Below are positions 53,582-63,131 of a stretch of 64,000 nt of DNA, one piece after another. A model generated the notes under the pieces. The model did no database searches, was not told the DNA's origin, and saw only the letters and a list, made by a program, of their open reading frames with translations. A program made the translations under genes and the position numbers. The DNA is from Chloroflexota bacterium (GTDB lineage: Bacteria > Chloroflexota > Chloroflexia > Chloroflexales > Herpetosiphonaceae): assembly GCA_020161265.1 (NCBI GenBank), contig JAIUOC010000008.1, positions 62,001-126,000 of the forward strand, given 5' to 3'. Each line of letters opens with the position of its first letter. Positions within the stretch are counted from its first letter, which is position 1.

Positions 53582-56068
53582 ATGATATTTTTGGGATTAT
53601 TCCTCATTATAGGATTGAGTGGCTGGTGGATTGCCCGCAAAACAACCCTCGATTGGCGGGTAGTTGGGCTGCGCTTGGCGAGCTTAGCTTGTATTTTGCT
53701 AGCACTGGCCTTGCCTCGCAACCAAGCCAATCAACAATCCAAGCCCTTGATTTTGCTGGTTGATCAATCGGCCAATTTGCCTAGCGAGTTGCGTGATGCT
53801 GCTTGGAATGAGGCCGTGAACTTCTACCAACAACAAATCGAGCAACGTCCAGTGCGCTTGTTGGCCTTTGGGGCCGATGTGCGGGTGAGCCAAACCGACC
53901 AGCGCCCAGCAATTGATCCCAATGGCAGCGATTTGGCGGGAGCGTTGCAATTTGCGAGTGGTTTATTGCCGCAAGGTGGCGATATTATTCTGCTCAGCGA
54001 TGGCGCTAGCACGACCACCAATGGGCAAAATCAGGTCAGCACATTTGCGCAACGCTCAATTCGTTTGCATGGTGTGCCAATCAGCTACCCCGAAACCGAT
54101 ATTCGGGTGGAATCGCTGATTGTGCCGCCAGCTTTGCGCGAAGGCGAGCGATTTAGTGCCGATGTGGTGCTCTATTCGAGTGTTGATGGTCAAGTGCGCC
54201 TCGAATTAAGCAGCGACGGCGTGGGCTTGGCGGGCCAAACCATCAACGTAACCCAAGGCCGTAATCTGGTTTCATTTCAATCGACCGCTGGTGCTCGCGG
54301 CTTTCATCGTTTTCAGGCAATGTTGCTTGCGACTAACGATCAGCAACCTGCCAATAATCAACTTGATGCTTGGACGGTGGTTGGGCCACCGCCGCGAGTA
54401 TTGATCATCGAACGCTCGCCAGATAGCTCGGCCAACTTGCGCGATGCTTTAGAAGCTGCCAATTTAGTGACAGAAGCCTTACGCCCTGCAGCCTTGCCAA
54501 CCAGCCTCAGCCAACTCAGGGTCTACGATTCAATTGTGCTTCAAGATATTTCTGCCAACGATTTAAGCCTTGATCAACAATTGGCCTTGCGTGAATTTGT
54601 GCGCAGCCTTGGCCATGGTGTGGTTGTATTAGGTGGAACCAATAGTTATAACTTAGGCAGTTATGCTGGCACGCCGCTCGAAGAATTATTGCCTGTTTCG
54701 ATGGAGCCGCCGCCTCGCCGTGAGCGCCCAACCGTCACTTTGCTGTTAATTCTGGATCGCTCGGCAAGTATGTTGGGCGAGACGGGCAAAGATAAATTTA
54801 GCCTTGCCAAAGCCGCCGCAATTGCCGCAACCGATTCGTTGGGAGCCGATGATACGATTGGCGTGCTGGCCTTCGATGATACCAACGATTGGACTGTAAC
54901 CTTTACCAAAGTTGGCCAAGGTGTGCAACTAAGCGAAATTCAAAATAGCATTGCTAGCTTAAGTGCTGGTGGTGGTACTAATATTTATGCTGCGTTGGAA
55001 GTTGGTATGGGTGGGTTGGCCCAACAAACAGGCAAAGTGCGGCATGCTGTGCTGTTGACTGATGGTCGTTCTGGCGGCGAAAGCTCCTACGAATCGCTGA
55101 TTGCGCCGCTACGCGCCCAAGGCATCACGCTTTCAACGATTGCGATCGGCGGCGATGCTGATACCGTGCTGCTCGAATCGTTGGCCAAATTGGGTGCTGG
55201 ACGCTATCATTTCGCCTCTAGACCCGATGATTTGCCGCGATTGACCTTGCAAGAAGCCGAAATTGCCCGCGAAAATCCATTAACTGAAGGTCAATTTCAG
55301 GCCAACCTCGCCACCCCGCACCCCGCTATTCGTGGCCTGAACCTCAGCGAAATTCCGCCGTTTGGTGGTTATGTAGCAGTGACACCCAAGCCTGAGGCTG
55401 AGCAATTATTGACCACCACCGAAGGTGATATTTTGCTGGCAACTTGGCAATATGGGCTTGGCCGCGCTACTGCTTTTACCTCGGATAGCGGCGAACGTTG
55501 GACTGCCACATGGCGACCTTGGCCTAACTGGGGCAATACCCTCGCACAAATTATCGCCGCAACCTACCCCAACCCAGCCCGTGGCGACCTACGAATCAGC
55601 AGCGAATTGCAACAGAATCAAGCAATTATCACCCTCGATGCTCAAGCTGAAACGGGCGAACTCTACGATTTGGCTGATGTAGGCTTGCGAGTGCTGGCTC
55701 CCGATGGCAGTGAACAAATCTTGCGTGCCCCCCAAATTGCGCCAGGTCGTTATCAGGCGCTGGCTGATGCCCCCCAAACTGGCGCATACCATATTTTGGC
55801 AGCGTTGGAGCAAGGCCCAAATCGGCTCGAAACCCAAGCTGGCGTGATTCATCCCTACAATCGTGAATGGGCGGTTTCGGCAAACCCCGCACTGTTGGAG
55901 CAATTGGTCGGGCTGGGGCAAGGCCAAATCGGCAGTTTAGAGCAAATTGCTCCAAGCCTGCAAGTTGCCAACCAAACCAGCAATAGCCAATGGTGGCCGT
56001 GGCTGATTGCGCTTGCCTTAGGTTTATGGTTGGTTGAAATTGCCATCCGCCGTGGAGTTATTCGCTGA
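53582..56068 (+). CDS. Membrane VWA-domain protein with GATase-like domain
   Basis: About 828 residues. Two N-terminal helices (1-20, 30-46). A first VWA-like region (LILLVDQSANLPSELRDAAW, then IILLSDGASTT) has a partial MIDAS. A middle region (VLIIERSPDSSANLRDALEA, then GHGVVVLGGTNSYNLGSYAG) resembles a class I glutamine-amidotransferase-like domain of such proteins. A second VWA follows with complete MIDAS DRSASM near residue 392 and AVLLTDGRSGG, then a domain (WQYGLGRATAFTSDSGERWTATW) and a last helix. Related proteins in Bat-type and Chloroflexota operons scaffold envelope complexes. The start site is weak: no strong ribosome site precedes the ATG at 53582. Confidence 0.85.
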   Translation: MIFLGLFLIIGLSGWWIARKTTLDWRVVGLRLASLACILLALALPRNQANQQSKPLILLVDQSANLPSELRDAAWNEAVNFYQQQIEQRPVRLLAFGADVRVSQTDQRPAIDPNGSDLAGALQFASGLLPQGGDIILLSDGASTTTNGQNQVSTFAQRSIRLHGVPISYPETDIRVESLIVPPALREGERFSADVVLYSSVDGQVRLELSSDGVGLAGQTINVTQGRNLVSFQSTAGARGFHRFQAMLLATNDQQPANNQLDAWTVVGPPPRVLIIERSPDSSANLRDALEAANLVTEALRPAALPTSLSQLRVYDSIVLQDISANDLSLDQQLALREFVRSLGHGVVVLGGTNSYNLGSYAGTPLEELLPVSMEPPPRRERPTVTLLLILDRSASMLGETGKDKFSLAKAAAIAATDSLGADDTIGVLAFDDTNDWTVTFTKVGQGVQLSEIQNSIASLSAGGGTNIYAALEVGMGGLAQQTGKVRHAVLLTDGRSGGESSYESLIAPLRAQGITLSTIAIGGDADTVLLESLAKLGAGRYHFASRPDDLPRLTLQEAEIARENPLTEGQFQANLATPHPAIRGLNLSEIPPFGGYVAVTPKPEAEQLLTTTEGDILLATWQYGLGRATAFTSDSGERWTATWRPWPNWGNTLAQIIAATYPNPARGDLRISSELQQNQAIITLDAQAETGELYDLADVGLRVLAPDGSEQILRAPQIAPGRYQALADAPQTGAYHILAALEQGPNRLETQAGVIHPYNREWAVSANPALLEQLVGLGQGQIGSLEQIAPSLQVANQTSNSQWWPWLIALALGLWLVEIAIRRGVIR

Positions 56069-56073
56069 TAAGG

Positions 56074-56340
56074 CTAAAGCGGACGAATCTCATCATCTTG
56101 GATTTGGGTCAGTATGCCGTTGATATAGGTTGGATCAAGTCCAAAACGATGACCACAGAGAATGCCTAGCCCTTTGCTGCCACGCCGATACTCGCAGCCC
56201 AAGCATTGTTCAAATTTGGCAGGAGCATCATATAACGTGCATTGATCGCTGCGATTGCTGCCAAAGCTAATTAATTTTGGCGGAGTTGATTGTTCAACAG
56301 GTTGATCATTAAATAAGGCACGAGCAACTTTTTTGCGCAT
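56074..56340 (-). CDS. Small four-cysteine protein
   Basis: 88 residues, no family recognised. Cysteines are spaced C-x11-C-x2-C-x11-C (CTLYDAPAKFEQCLGCEYRR, then CGHRFG), a pattern that could bind zinc or an iron-sulfur cluster. Perfect AAGGAGG lies 6 bases before the ATG at 56340, strong support for translation. It is convergent with the VWA gene and lies 42 bases downstream of the ComEC-like gene. Confidence 0.65.
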   Translation of the reverse strand: MRKKVARALFNDQPVEQSTPPKLISFGSNRSDQCTLYDAPAKFEQCLGCEYRRGSKGLGILCGHRFGLDPTYINGILTQIQDDEIRPL

Positions 56341-56382
56341 ACTGGCCTCCTTGGTGTGGGGATGTGGCATATTTTAGCATGG

Positions 56383-57219
56383 TTAGGGTTGGGCGTGGGT
56401 TTGCAACCACATCTGTTGGCCATCGCTGCGAATATGCACCGAGCCATCGAGTTTTTCGTGGAGCAAGCGCCGCTCTTGACTGCCCCGCGCAAAATAGCTG
56501 CGCGGATCTTGTTGTTCCGTTTGGCCTTGACTGTAAATTAGGGCTTGTGCACCACAGCGGCTGGCCAGCAAACGATCATCGCCGCGCGACCATGGCCAAA
56601 TCAAAACTTGGCATTGATTTGCTGCTACCGCCAATTGTCTGGCAACGTGATCGCTTGGGTTGAGGCCGATCAGGCTGTGCCATGCTCCAAACTGGAGCTG
56701 AATAATCGCTTGCGATCGGGCGCTGGGTGCAGCGAGAATCGTCAGTTGCACCTGATCTACTGTTATTTTTTGGCCTGATTCGATCAATACCACCCTGCTC
56801 CGTTGTTTGGTCAAGGCTTGGGCTAGCTCAGCAGCAACAGGATTTGGCTCGAAAGCAGGGGCTAGCACCAAATTAATCTGATAACTACGGGCTAATGCCA
56901 AGGCTCCACTTAATTGTTGTGGCTCGTTACTGGTCAAGACTAATAGATCAATCTGGCGTTGCCAAAATGGCAAGCGTTGACCCATAATGGCCATAATCGC
57001 CACTGGATCAGTGCTTGCATCGATGATAATCTGCTTGGCGTTGGGCGTTTGCACCAAAACACTATTGCCAGCAATCGCTGGTACGAATAGGTGAATATTG
57101 CCATCAGGACGATGTTGCCAGGCTTGCCAAGCGATTACTAGGCAGCTTAGCACGATAATTCGCCCAAGCCAGCGCTGCCAACCGCTCAATTGCTGCCAAC
57201 GTTGCCAAAACTGTTGCAT
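56383..57219 (-). CDS. Membrane-anchored metallo-beta-lactamase-fold protein, ComEC C-terminal type, metal ligands lost
   Basis: 278 residues. One N-terminal helix (about 20-38) then a ComEC/Rec2 C-terminal-like fold: VLVQTPNAKQIIIDASTDPV, DLLVLTSNEPQQLSGALALA, SLIGLNPSDHVARQLA and VLIWPWSRGD. In ComEC relatives the second segment is normally LTHPHADHIGG; here all His/Asp ligands are replaced (S, E, Q, Q), so it is probably not a metallohydrolase. AAGGAG lies 8 bases before the ATG at 57219. A divergent TPR-CHAT gene begins 117 bases away. Confidence 0.75.
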   Translation of the reverse strand: MQQFWQRWQQLSGWQRWLGRIIVLSCLVIAWQAWQHRPDGNIHLFVPAIAGNSVLVQTPNAKQIIIDASTDPVAIMAIMGQRLPFWQRQIDLLVLTSNEPQQLSGALALARSYQINLVLAPAFEPNPVAAELAQALTKQRSRVVLIESGQKITVDQVQLTILAAPSARSQAIIQLQFGAWHSLIGLNPSDHVARQLAVAANQCQVLIWPWSRGDDRLLASRCGAQALIYSQGQTEQQDPRSYFARGSQERRLLHEKLDGSVHIRSDGQQMWLQTHAQP

Positions 57220-57335
57220 AAAATCACTCCTTGGAACGTTAATCACTTAGAGCCACAGATTGGCGAAAATTGGCATGACCGCGCGAATGTTGGGCATTTG
57301 CGACGCTGCTGCTGTTAGTGCGCTTGGAGGCAATG

Positions 57336-60300
57336 ATGACCACAGCTTGGTTGACTCAATGGCTGGCCAAACAACGCTTAAATCCCCAATATCAACAAGG
57401 GGCAACATTGCACCAAGCCTTGCAATTGGTGCTCTACGATTGGATTCCCGCAGTATTCGAGGGTTTGGAGCAACAAGCCAAAGCCAATTGTTGGCCCGAT
57501 CAAGGTTTTAGCCAACGAATAACTGCCAGCGCCAAGCAACTGGCACTGTGGCATGGCAATCCCCAACGCTATTGCGACTTGCATCAACAGCAAACCAACT
57601 TACCTTTACAACTCCCCAGCAGCTGGCAGGCCGACCAACCAACCCTGAGCGCCAAACAAATCGATGCTTTGCGCTCGTTTTGTAGCAGCGTGAGCAGTGA
57701 TCCGCGCTCAGCCAGCTGGACGATTTGCATTGCCGATGAGGCTGAATTGTATGCTTGCGAGTTGCATGCCTATGCGCTGTTTGGCGATATTGCCGCGCTG
57801 TGGCAGCCAATTATCCAAGGTTTGGCCAAACTAAATGAACTTGAAGCAGTGATTAGTTTGATTTTGCTTCAGCGCGATTTAGCCGATTATGTTGGGATTA
57901 TGGCGAGTTTCAAGCGTGCTCAACAGGCACATCCCAAGGCTGCCGAACAGCTTGTGCCTTGGCTCGACGATCAGCTAAAACCTGCTTTGATCGATGATTT
58001 GCGGGCGATGCTTGAGGCAGTTTTGCTAGCCTATCAACTACATAATACAGATGATCAAGCGTTGCTCCAAGCCTTGCAGCAAGCAATTATGGCGCTAACT
58101 CCAGCCGAAGTTGGGCCCGACGATGGTAAAGGTGAAGAAGCGCCTGCGCCAGCTCCGCAACGTGGCGTGCCGTTGCCAGCAGTTAATTTGCCAATGCCGA
58201 ATATTTTGCGCTTTGCTACGCCCAAAAATTCACTTTTGCAGCAACTAAAAACTCATTGGCAGGCTTTGTTGGCGGGGGTTTTGGTCGATGAGCAGCTTGG
58301 GGCACGCCATCGGATGGTACTGCAATGGTGGCTGGCCTGGACTGAACATCAATTATTTAATGTAGTGCAAGCCCAAGCCTTGCTCGCCGAAATTCCTAGC
58401 ACAACTGCGCCATTGGGTTTATTGACCGAGGCCTTGCGAGGCGAATTGGCTTTTTTAGCAGGCCAACCTGAATTAGCCCAACACTGTTTTGCCACAACCC
58501 TTGCAGCCAGTCAGCAATTAATCAGCGAGCCAACTTTTGCCAACCAAACCAGCCAAAATCAGGCTTTTGGTGGCTTATTGGCCCAATGGCAGGGCAATAG
58601 TTTGGTGATGTTGGGCGATTACGCGGCGGCTGAGCAGTGCTATGTCAAACTTACCAATTTGCTGGCCGCTGATGATCGTGAAGGCCAATGTTTGGCAGCG
58701 ATCAATCGGGGCAATATCGCCTTTGTCCGCAATAATTTGCTTGATCATCGCGGCTATGTGAGCTACGACAAAACCGAGCAAGTGTTATTGCGCGGCGATA
58801 AACCACCCGAACACTTTCTAGGGCTGAAATATACCAAGCATCGCCAAGCGCTTGTTCAAGCCCAACAAGCTTATGCCGAAGCATTAACCTTGGCTGAGCA
58901 AGAGCCAAATTTGGCTCAATATCGCAGCTTGATCATCGCCAATCAAGCCAATATTGCTTGGCTCCAGGCTAATTTGCTGCTTGAGGCTAGTTGGTTTTCC
59001 AGCGAGTTAGCGGCAAGTTTGCAGGATTTAGGTGAGCCAGCTCAGCTTTATCAACAAGCCTTGGCATTGTTGCAACAAGCCTTGGCACTGCTCAACCAAA
59101 CCACGGCAGATCGGGTGCTGCAAGCGGTGTTGTTTGCCAATATCAGCGAAGTTCAATTATTGCTGAAGCAGCCAGCCGAAGCCTTGAATTCTGCCCAAAA
59201 CTGCTTGAAAGCGCTGAATCTGAGCGATCTCAAGCCCCAAGCGGCCCTGAAACAAGCCCAAATGCGTGGCGTGTTGATTCCCGATGCTGGCTGGCGGGTT
59301 TGGTTGACCATGGCACGAGCCTACGAAGCACTCAACGATCTAGCCAAAGCCCAACCAGCCTATGCCAATGCCTGCGAATTAGTCCAAGTGTTGCGCAATA
59401 ATGTGCAGCAAAGCGATTGGCAAATGGCCGCGCTGCAAGATAAATTTCAGGTGTTCGAATGCGCGATGCATTTTCATTTCAAGCATTCCAGCGACCACAC
59501 GAGCGTATTGCAATTGAGTGAAAGTTTGCGTGCCCATGGCTTTGAACAATTGCTTGAGGCCAGCCAAATTGATCGTGAGCGCGAACTCAGCCCTGAGTTA
59601 AAGCAGCAACGGCGAGCCTTGGCCGCCGCGTTGGCCGCGCGAAGCATGGCAATTCGTTTAGCCATGCAGCAGCCTGCTGGCGATGATTTAGTTAAATTAT
59701 TGAATGATCAACGAGCAGCCTTCGCCGAGTGGCAAGCGCTTCAGAGCAATATCGCTCAAGCCTTGGAAAGCCAAAATCAAGAACTTCAGCCGCAACTGGT
59801 AACGTGGCCAAGCTTGCAAGCAGCCTTGAGCGAACGTCCCAACACGGTGATTTTGAGCTTTACGATTGGCAGCGAATGGAGCTATTTGCTGTATACCGAT
59901 GGTCAGCAGTTGCAAGCATTTGAGCTAGCCTGCCGCGCCAAAATTGAATATGCCGTGGCCCGCTTAATTTGGTATGCCCAGCGTGGGGCAGCGCGTTGGC
60001 AAGAATTTGTGCGAGCTAATCGCCATGTTGTTGAGTGTTTGTTAGGGCCGCTTTGGGCGGCAGGGCTAAAAGAGCAGTTGCGTGGCAAACAATTAATCAT
60101 CATTCCAGATGGGATTTTGTATTATTTGCCGTTTGATTTGCTGTTTTTCGATGACCCAGTTGATGCCAACCAGCAGCCGCTTGATCCAGCGACCTATCGC
60201 CAAAAAGCGCCTGATCAAGCTACGCCTGAGCAAATTTGCCGTGATCTCGTGCCATTTTATTGGCTGAATCACGCCACGATCTCTACTGCTCAATCGATTA

Positions 60301-61076
60301 GCCTTTGGCTGCAACTTCAGCGACAAGCAGCAACTCAAGCGGCAAATCTAGCGCTGGGCGTTTACAACATCAATTATCAAACCAATGTGCCAAGCGTCTA
60401 CCCAGGCCATATCTATGCCCAAGAATTGATGATTAGCTACAACGATTTGAGCCAAACCAGTGTGCTCAGTAAGGTATTGGGCGATTTAGATGCGCATGGA
60501 ACTACCCTTCAATTAACTGCTTGGCAGCCAGATCACACGCCCTATCAAGCTGAATTTCAATCCAACGAAGCCAATTTCAAGCGCATTTTGGCTGAGCAGG
60601 CCATGCGCTACATTATTTTTGCGGGCCATGGCGTGTTCAACGATAAATATCCGCAATTTTCGGGCTTGGTGTTTAATTTGGCCGCGCCTGATGGCAGCAG
60701 CGATCAGAGCGGGCAAGATGGATTTTTGGGCATTCATGACCTTTTTGAATTACGCATGCCTCATACCGAATTGATTTTTTTGGCAGCATGCCAAGGTGGT
60801 TTGGGCCTAATCTCGCGTGGCGAGGGCATCAATGGCTTGACCCGCGCCTTGATGTTTCGCGGTAGTCCGACAATTATTGCTAGCTTATGGTCGGTTGATG
60901 TGTTGGCAACCATGGATTTAGTTGAGGCTTATTTCGAGTTGCTGAGCCAACAACCAACCGCTGATAAAGCCGAAATCTTGACCAAAGCTAAGCAAAAAAT
61001 GCTGGCCCAGCCCGATAAACCACATTTAGTCCATCCATTTTATTGGGCCGCTTTTATTCCAATTGGAAAGCGTTAG
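57336..61076 (+). CDS. TPR-CHAT protein (predicted caspase-clan protease)
   Basis: 1246 residues. The N-terminal 250 residues are helical and unrecognised, followed by an acidic/Pro linker (about 265-285). From about 300 to 850 come helical repeats of TPR type (GDYAAAEQCYVKLTNLLAA, ALKQAQMRG, MARAYEALNDLAKAQPAYA). The C-terminal CHAT domain begins near IIIPDGILYYLPFDLLFF; catalytic His1098 is in YIIFAGHGVFND and Cys1152 in LIFLAACQGGLG, followed by the CHAT-typical GLTRALMFRGSPTIIASLWSV. CHAT enzymes are separase/caspase relatives, often in defence or programmed death. GGAGG lies 5 bases before the ATG at 57336. Twelve bases separate it from the caspase-family gene. Confidence 0.9.
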   Translation: MTTAWLTQWLAKQRLNPQYQQGATLHQALQLVLYDWIPAVFEGLEQQAKANCWPDQGFSQRITASAKQLALWHGNPQRYCDLHQQQTNLPLQLPSSWQADQPTLSAKQIDALRSFCSSVSSDPRSASWTICIADEAELYACELHAYALFGDIAALWQPIIQGLAKLNELEAVISLILLQRDLADYVGIMASFKRAQQAHPKAAEQLVPWLDDQLKPALIDDLRAMLEAVLLAYQLHNTDDQALLQALQQAIMALTPAEVGPDDGKGEEAPAPAPQRGVPLPAVNLPMPNILRFATPKNSLLQQLKTHWQALLAGVLVDEQLGARHRMVLQWWLAWTEHQLFNVVQAQALLAEIPSTTAPLGLLTEALRGELAFLAGQPELAQHCFATTLAASQQLISEPTFANQTSQNQAFGGLLAQWQGNSLVMLGDYAAAEQCYVKLTNLLAADDREGQCLAAINRGNIAFVRNNLLDHRGYVSYDKTEQVLLRGDKPPEHFLGLKYTKHRQALVQAQQAYAEALTLAEQEPNLAQYRSLIIANQANIAWLQANLLLEASWFSSELAASLQDLGEPAQLYQQALALLQQALALLNQTTADRVLQAVLFANISEVQLLLKQPAEALNSAQNCLKALNLSDLKPQAALKQAQMRGVLIPDAGWRVWLTMARAYEALNDLAKAQPAYANACELVQVLRNNVQQSDWQMAALQDKFQVFECAMHFHFKHSSDHTSVLQLSESLRAHGFEQLLEASQIDRERELSPELKQQRRALAAALAARSMAIRLAMQQPAGDDLVKLLNDQRAAFAEWQALQSNIAQALESQNQELQPQLVTWPSLQAALSERPNTVILSFTIGSEWSYLLYTDGQQLQAFELACRAKIEYAVARLIWYAQRGAARWQEFVRANRHVVECLLGPLWAAGLKEQLRGKQLIIIPDGILYYLPFDLLFFDDPVDANQQPLDPATYRQKAPDQATPEQICRDLVPFYWLNHATISTAQSISLWLQLQRQAATQAANLALGVYNINYQTNVPSVYPGHIYAQELMISYNDLSQTSVLSKVLGDLDAHGTTLQLTAWQPDHTPYQAEFQSNEANFKRILAEQAMRYIIFAGHGVFNDKYPQFSGLVFNLAAPDGSSDQSGQDGFLGIHDLFELRMPHTELIFLAACQGGLGLISRGEGINGLTRALMFRGSPTIIASLWSVDVLATMDLVEAYFELLSQQPTADKAEILTKAKQKMLAQPDKPHLVHPFYWAAFIPIGKR

Positions 61077-61088
61077 AAGGAGCAATCT

Positions 61089-61886
61089 ATGCCAAAGCGT
61101 TTGTTGGTCGTGGCGATTGGAGTCAGTGTCTATGCCAATCCGGCGATTCCACCGTTGCCAACTTGTCGTGATGATGCCCAAGTTTTTTTAAATGCGCTAC
61201 GACCCTTGAGCACCCAGCCCTTGCTTGAGCGAGTTTTGTTTGATGATCAAGCGACCAAAGCCAATATTCAGGCGACGTTGGAATGGTTGGCAGGCGAAGT
61301 CGCCGCTGATGATCTAGCGATTGTCTATTATTCAGGCCATGGAGCCAGCTTCGATGACGATAATGGCGATGAAAGCGATGGCAAAGAGGAGTTTTTGTGT
61401 CCATATGAATGCGGTATGGAGCAAGGGGTAGGCAGTTTTGTGCGCGATGATGAATTACGAGTTTGGCTGACTCCAATCCGTGAAAAAGCTCCGTTGTTGG
61501 TGGTGCTCGACGCTTGCCATAGTGGTACAGGTGCGATGGCTCCGGCAGGCTTGATCGCCAAAGAATTACCCGCAGGCTTGGTTAAGCAAATTATTGGCAA
61601 TGCCACAATTCCGGCTGGCACTGGTGGCGATCCAATTCCGGCCAATCAAGTGCTTTTGGCTGGCTGCCAAGATAGCGAACAATCCTACATTCTGCCTGGC
61701 GAGCCAAACTCGTTGTTCACGGCCAAGTTGGTTGAGCAAATCGCCGCTGGCCAAACTACTGATATTCAAAGCCTATTTGAGGCAACCTACAATGCCGTGC
61801 TTGACGCTAGTGATTTGGCGGGCATTCAGCAAACCCCGAAGATTAGCAATGGCTTGAGTGCGCCGCTTGCGCTACGATCAGCCTAA
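61089..61886 (+). CDS. Caspase-family protease (peptidase C14, metacaspase-like)
   Basis: 265 residues, a bare p20/p10-like catalytic domain. Catalytic dyad: His84 in IVYYSGHGASFDD and Cys143 in LVVLDACHSGTG. The start LLVVAIGVSVYANPAIPPLP and CRDDAQVFLNAL are family-typical, as is VLLAGCQDSEQSY. No signal peptide, death-fold or repeat domain is fused. AAGGAG precedes the ATG. It forms an operon with the TPR-CHAT gene, giving two different caspase-clan proteases in one transcript, so one could process or activate the other. Confidence 0.92.
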   Translation: MPKRLLVVAIGVSVYANPAIPPLPTCRDDAQVFLNALRPLSTQPLLERVLFDDQATKANIQATLEWLAGEVAADDLAIVYYSGHGASFDDDNGDESDGKEEFLCPYECGMEQGVGSFVRDDELRVWLTPIREKAPLLVVLDACHSGTGAMAPAGLIAKELPAGLVKQIIGNATIPAGTGGDPIPANQVLLAGCQDSEQSYILPGEPNSLFTAKLVEQIAAGQTTDIQSLFEATYNAVLDASDLAGIQQTPKISNGLSAPLALRSA

Positions 61887-61993
61887 CCCGAATATCCCCT
61901 CTGCGGGGGAATCAAAACAGGACGAACAACAAGGCAAATAATTGACAAAGGGGGGATAATAAAGCGAATCTAGATAGCTAAGGAATCCCCTCT

Positions 61994-63112
61994 ATGGTTA
62001 TGCGCTTGCAAGCCTGGCTTCAACGTTTGCCCCAACAACATGTGGTCGAACGTCGCCAAGCAATGTTGCTACAGCATATGGTACTCACGCTAATCCTAGT
62101 TTCGGCGATTGGAGTTATTACCGCACCGATCACTAGCGGCTCCTCGAACCAAATGCTGTTGGCGGCTGTGTGCTATGGCGTGATGGGCTTGAGTTCGTTA
62201 TTAGTGCTATGGCGAATCCGCTTTAATGCATTGCAACAAGCAATTTTAATTTTACTCAGCAACTTTTTGATTCAATTGCTGATTTCATTTTGGGCAATTG
62301 GCGTATATACCCAAGCGGTTGGTTTTACGCTGGTTTCATTTTCGATGCCAATTGTGTTGGCTGGTTTGTTGAGCAATCGGCGAGTCGTTTTAGCCATGAC
62401 CAGCCTATCGCTGACGATTTTTCTGCTAATTGGATTGGCTGAATCGCGTGGCTTAGCAGGTAAATTGTTGTTGCCAATTAATCTCCAAGCAATCGTTGGT
62501 ACATTTACCTTGCTCACAATTCTTCAGGCGGTGATTGTTGATCGTTTTGGTAGCAACCTACGCCACACCTTACACGAAGCTTTAGAGCGCGATGCCAAAC
62601 TGAATCAATTACGCGATTCGCTTGAAACCACCGTCAACGAACGAACCACTAGCCTGAGCCAAGCGCTAGCCGAGCTTGAACAACGCGAACTTGATTTACA
62701 ACACACCTTAACGACTCTGCAACATAGCAAACAGATTTTTACCCAGCTTAGCACGCCAGTCTTGCCAATTTTGCCGCGAATTTTGGTTATTCCCTTGGTT
62801 GGCGAGGTTTCGGGCGAGCGGGCTGAAGCGTTTGCCGAGAATATTTTCAACGCGATTGAGTACAACAAAGCTCATACGATCATTCTTGATGTAACGGGCG
62901 TAACCACCATCGACACCTTTATCGGCAAGGCTTTGCTACATATCGCTGGAACTGTGCGGTTTCTTGAGGTTCGCACTATTTTGGTCGGTTTACGGCCCGA
63001 AGTTGCCGAAACGCTGATCGCACTTCACATCAATTTTCCAGCGATTCAGACCTTTGCCAATCTTGAACAAGCAGTCTTATCGCTGATTAATCAACGACTT
63101 GAATTGAACTAG
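61994..63112 (+). CDS. Multi-pass membrane protein with coiled coil and STAS domain (RsbR-like), copy 1
   Basis: 372 residues. About six hydrophobic helices (25-185), then a coiled coil (about 195-255, VNERTTSLSQALAELEQREL) and a C-terminal STAS domain: STPVLPILPRILVIPLVGEV, TIILDVTGVTTIDTFIGKAL, ILVGLRPEVAETLIALHINF. The STAS part closely parallels RsbR-type proteins, including the Asp-Thr at the phosphorylation position. A second gene of the same layout starts 19 bases later. AAGGAA lies about 9 bases before the ATG. The 108-base gap to the caspase gene holds TTGACA (61942) without a clear -10. Confidence 0.85.
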   Translation: MVMRLQAWLQRLPQQHVVERRQAMLLQHMVLTLILVSAIGVITAPITSGSSNQMLLAAVCYGVMGLSSLLVLWRIRFNALQQAILILLSNFLIQLLISFWAIGVYTQAVGFTLVSFSMPIVLAGLLSNRRVVLAMTSLSLTIFLLIGLAESRGLAGKLLLPINLQAIVGTFTLLTILQAVIVDRFGSNLRHTLHEALERDAKLNQLRDSLETTVNERTTSLSQALAELEQRELDLQHTLTTLQHSKQIFTQLSTPVLPILPRILVIPLVGEVSGERAEAFAENIFNAIEYNKAHTIILDVTGVTTIDTFIGKALLHIAGTVRFLEVRTILVGLRPEVAETLIALHINFPAIQTFANLEQAVLSLINQRLELN

Positions 63113-63131
63113 CACCGCAGAGGAGCAGGCT

